From the NCBI GenBank assembly GCA_963815125.1, contig CAWFFM010000001.1:682001-746000 (forward strand): 64,000 bases of DNA, in the 5' to 3' direction. Both the position numbers and the translations under genes were made by a program. The notes beneath the pieces were generated by a model. It had not been told where the DNA came from. It made no database searches and saw only the letters and a list, made by a program, of their open reading frames with translations. Shown piece by piece: positions 61,913 to 64,000 of this stretch (positions are counted from its first letter, which is position 1; the number at the start of each line of letters is the position of its first letter). The stretch is from Actinocatenispora sp963815125. Lineage in GTDB: Bacteria; Actinomycetota; Actinomycetes; Mycobacteriales; Micromonosporaceae.

Positions 61913-63097
61913 GGCCAGCCGGGTCGCGCCGATGTAGCCGTAGTTGAAGTAGGCGGCCACCACCTGGATGGGTATCCCGAAGTCGGCTGCCTGTACGACC
62001 TGCCCACGGCCGATGTACATCGTGACGTGGTGGATTCCGGAGACCTGGCCGTTACTGGAGTAGAACAGCAGGTCGCCGGGTCGCAGTGAGCCGGTGACGT
62101 GGGTTCCGCGCAGATACTGGTACTCGGCGGAATGTGGTAACTCGATGCCGATCTGCCGGTAGGCGTACAACGCGAGCCCGGAGCAGTCGAATCCCACGGC
62201 CGGGTCCGCGGCCGCCCACACGTACCGCTTGCCCAGCTGGGCCAGGGCGGCATGCACCGCGACCATGGCCCGGTTGCTTGCGTGGCCGCTGCCTCTGGCG
62301 CTACCCCGGGAAGCGTCCGCCGTCGCGACGTCGGCCCGCCGATGGTCTGCTGATGCGGCGGCGGCCCGTCGGCGCGCGGCTGCTGCCGCTGCCCGGCGTA
62401 CCGCCGTGTTGTGCGCCGTGATCTGGTCCAGCTGACGTTGCAGGTCCGCCCGTTTCGCCCGCAGGCTGCGGATCTGTCCCTGCCGTAGCGCGACGGCCCG
62501 TTGCGCGGCCTGCCGGGCCGCTGCGGCCTTACGTCGCGCCGCCACCTGGACCGACCACGAGGAACGGGCGGTTCCCTCCGCCAGCACGGCCAGCGCCCTG
62601 GCCCGTTGGTAGCCGCGCAGGATCCGGGCCTGACGGTCACCGGTGTAGGTCAGCAGCGCGATGTTGCGCAGCGCGTCCGCCGGTGACCCGGAGACCAGGG
62701 CGGCGGTGGCGCCGATGGTGCCGCCCAGTTCGTAGTTGTTGCGCACCATCGCGCCGACCTGGGCGTGTTGCCGACGGACCCGTACCGTTGCCGACCTGGT
62801 GTGGTTGCGTGCGGCCCGAAGCGCCCGCTCGGCCCGGTCCGCGTCGACCACGGCCCGTTCGTAGTGTTCGATGGCTGTCGATGCGGTCGTCGAGGCCTGC
62901 CGTAGGTCGGCGTCGGCCTTGGTGAGTTGGGCGGACAGTCGACCGACCTGTACCGCGACGTCGTGGGTGGAGCGGATACCGGTGGGTGCGGCGCCGGCCA
63001 CAGCCCCCGGAAGCATTGCGCTGAGCAGTCCGGCGACGAGTACGAATGTAGCCAGCACGGCGCCGCCTACGGGACGAGCTTGTTCACCTGCCTGCAC
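61910..63097 (-). CDS. Secreted NlpC/P60 peptidoglycan hydrolase (RipA-like)
   Basis: The 395-residue protein has a signal peptide (ARPVGGAVLATFVLVAGLLS, cleavage near AVAGAA). A long coiled coil follows at about 45-225 (LTKADADLRQASTTAS, AARRKAAAARQAAQRAVALR), then a low-complexity basic linker. The NlpC/P60 domain is at about 275-395. The catalytic Cys305 is in FDCSGLALYAYRQ and His357 in IHHVTMYIG; the third position is Gln369 (VVQAAD). It cleaves cell-wall peptide cross-links, as RipA does at the septum in mycobacteria. The GTG at 63097 has GGAGG 8 bp upstream. Confidence 0.93.
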   Translation of the reverse strand: MQAGEQARPVGGAVLATFVLVAGLLSAMLPGAVAGAAPTGIRSTHDVAVQVGRLSAQLTKADADLRQASTTASTAIEHYERAVVDADRAERALRAARNHTRSATVRVRRQHAQVGAMVRNNYELGGTIGATAALVSGSPADALRNIALLTYTGDRQARILRGYQRARALAVLAEGTARSSWSVQVAARRKAAAARQAAQRAVALRQGQIRSLRAKRADLQRQLDQITAHNTAVRRAAAAAARRRAAAASADHRRADVATADASRGSARGSGHASNRAMVAVHAALAQLGKRYVWAAADPAVGFDCSGLALYAYRQIGIELPHSAEYQYLRGTHVTGSLRPGDLLFYSSNGQVSGIHHVTMYIGRGQVVQAADFGIPIQVVAAYFNYGYIGATRLA

Positions 63098-63351
63098 GAA
63101 GGACACCTCCGTCATGAGCACGTGGCGTCAGTGAATGGTCATCACGACGAGGCGACTGCCTGATCACCGTATAGTTCGCCCGATCGAGTGGTGAGCCGGC
63201 ACACCCGTCATGTCGGTTCATGGTTGATAGATCACACCGAGCCATGTATCGGCGCCCGGTCGGTCGGTAGCTGCGCCAACCGTGCGTACCCGCCGTCGCG
63301 GGCACCCGTCCGGTCTCTGTCAGCCGCTTCCGGGGAGTCGTTCCGTCGGCC

Positions 63352-64000
63352 CTAGAGCGAGGGCCACGCCTCCCGGGTGAACACGAAGGTCGCGATGTCC
63401 AGTGCGCACACCGCGCCGCCGCGGGTACGTCGGACGGTGAGCAGCTCACCGTCGTTCATTCCGCTGTGGCAGCGCCAGCGGTCGGTGCCGCAGCCGGTGA
63501 AGCGCCAGGCGGTGTGCCCGGGCTGGTCGACGGCGCGCAGTACCAGTTCGTCCTCGGCGGTGCGGTAGCTGGCTTCGTACTCGCGACCCATCCACCACCA
63601 GCGCCCGGTCAGTTCCTCGACCTGCGGCGGGGGAGCGGCGCCCGGTCGCCATGGCTGCGGCGGACCCGGTTCGCGGTCCAGTACCTCGGTGAGCAGGTCC
63701 AGCCCGAGGGCGGCGATCCCCGCACCGCGCAGGGTGTAGGCGTTGGCGAACACGACGACCCCGGTACGGGTGGCCCGGTGCACGGCGAGTACCGCGAGAT
63801 AGCCGGGCATCGATCCGGTGTGGCCGATGTACACCCGCTCCCCGCGACGCCACATCTGCAGGCCGAGACCCTGCCCAGCGGTCCAGCTCTCCGGGTCGAC
63901 GATCGTCACCGGCCGGCACATCTCGGCCATGGTGTCCGCGGCCAGCACCGGCGAGGCACCCGGTGCGCCGGGCAGGTCCGGGTCGGCCAAAAACGCCGCC
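63352..64000 (-). CDS. Beta-lactamase-family serine hydrolase, C-terminal part (cut by window end)
   Basis: Only the C-terminal part is present and the frame stays open to the window edge. It has the class-C-like HTGSMPGYLAVLAVHRATRT, where HTG is the KTG-box position, then GVVVFANAYTLRGAG. A separate C-terminal beta domain (GRWWWMGREYEASYRTAEDE) is typical of esterase/D-aminopeptidase-like members. The Ser-X-X-Lys and Tyr motifs would lie outside the window. The 254 bp between its end and the NlpC/P60 start show no gene. Confidence 0.85.
   Translation of the reverse strand, partial: AAFLADPDLPGAPGASPVLAADTMAEMCRPVTIVDPESWTAGQGLGLQMWRRGERVYIGHTGSMPGYLAVLAVHRATRTGVVVFANAYTLRGAGIAALGLDLLTEVLDREPGPPQPWRPGAAPPPQVEELTGRWWWMGREYEASYRTAEDELVLRAVDQPGHTAWRFTGCGTDRWRCHSGMNDGELLTVRRTRGGAVCALDIATFVFTREAWPSL

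Noticed and set aside
63098..63351. A c-di-AMP (ydaO) riboswitch before the NlpC/P60 gene
   Set aside because: Such switches precede some actinobacterial wall hydrolases, but I could not find the conserved CGAACCCGAC/AGGG-type core on the minus strand here.

Overview
The window is high-GC actinobacterial chromosome. Many genes start with GTG, stop and start codons often overlap as ATGA or GTGA, and an F420-type luciferase-like oxidoreductase, an InhA-type enoyl-ACP reductase, a ferrochelatase with a C-terminal cysteine motif and IdeR-like iron boxes are present. The gene set and order fit a Micromonospora- or Actinocatenispora-like lineage, but I cannot fix the genus from sequence alone. I see no rRNA, tRNA, CRISPR array, insertion sequence or phage gene. 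GTAC words and GTA valine codons placed before C-initial codons are unusually common for this base composition.

Layout. 1-725 is a decayed XRE/DUF5753 regulator. 973-3386 holds small and membrane proteins of unknown function. 3400-13575 is an acyl-CoA catabolism region in two divergent sets. The first set is APH-like kinase, ACAD10/11-like acyl-CoA dehydrogenase and TetR regulator on the minus strand, with a HAD protein facing them. The second is SDR plus F420 oxidoreductase on the minus strand, facing an operon of two SDRs, an acyl-CoA dehydrogenase, a MaoC hydratase and an acyl-CoA synthetase. The intergenic spacers of both divergent pairs carry the same palindrome (half-site CATACCGACY), placed over a promoter start. 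This looks like one TetR regulon. Its kinase, dehydrogenase and HAD proteins correspond to the three domains of animal ACAD10, so a 4-hydroxyacyl-CoA pathway is the best reading.

13544-25698 holds an MFS exporter, an alpha/beta hydrolase, an oligopeptide ABC transporter operon preceded by a tiny leaderless ORF that looks like a regulatory leader peptide, an aldo/keto reductase controlled by a divergent MerR regulator through a 19-bp-spacer promoter, and an MMPL transporter. 25888-33158 holds a secreted GH43 arabinanase-like enzyme, a glutathione peroxidase, a siderophore-interacting protein with an iron box, an M20 peptidase, and aconitase (acnA), also with an iron box.

33344-53704 is mixed metabolism: a VOC protein, a methyltransferase, an M24 aminopeptidase, aldo/keto reductases with a LysR regulator, a YdeP-like molybdoenzyme, a five-gene hydroxyproline catabolic operon (three-subunit dehydrogenase, deaminase, epimerase), an asparagine synthetase, a LysR regulator, an MBL hydrolase, a hotdog thioesterase and a PAP2 membrane enzyme.

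54252-60079 is the conserved block moxR, DUF58, VWA, fabG, inhA, hemH, followed by a conserved hypothetical gene, a DUF3097 gene, an NlpC/P60 hydrolase and a serine hydrolase cut by the window end. In Mycobacterium tuberculosis acn, the rip hydrolases and moxR-inhA-hemH lie together; here acnA is separated from moxR by about 21 kb of metabolic genes and the NlpC/P60 gene lies on the far side.
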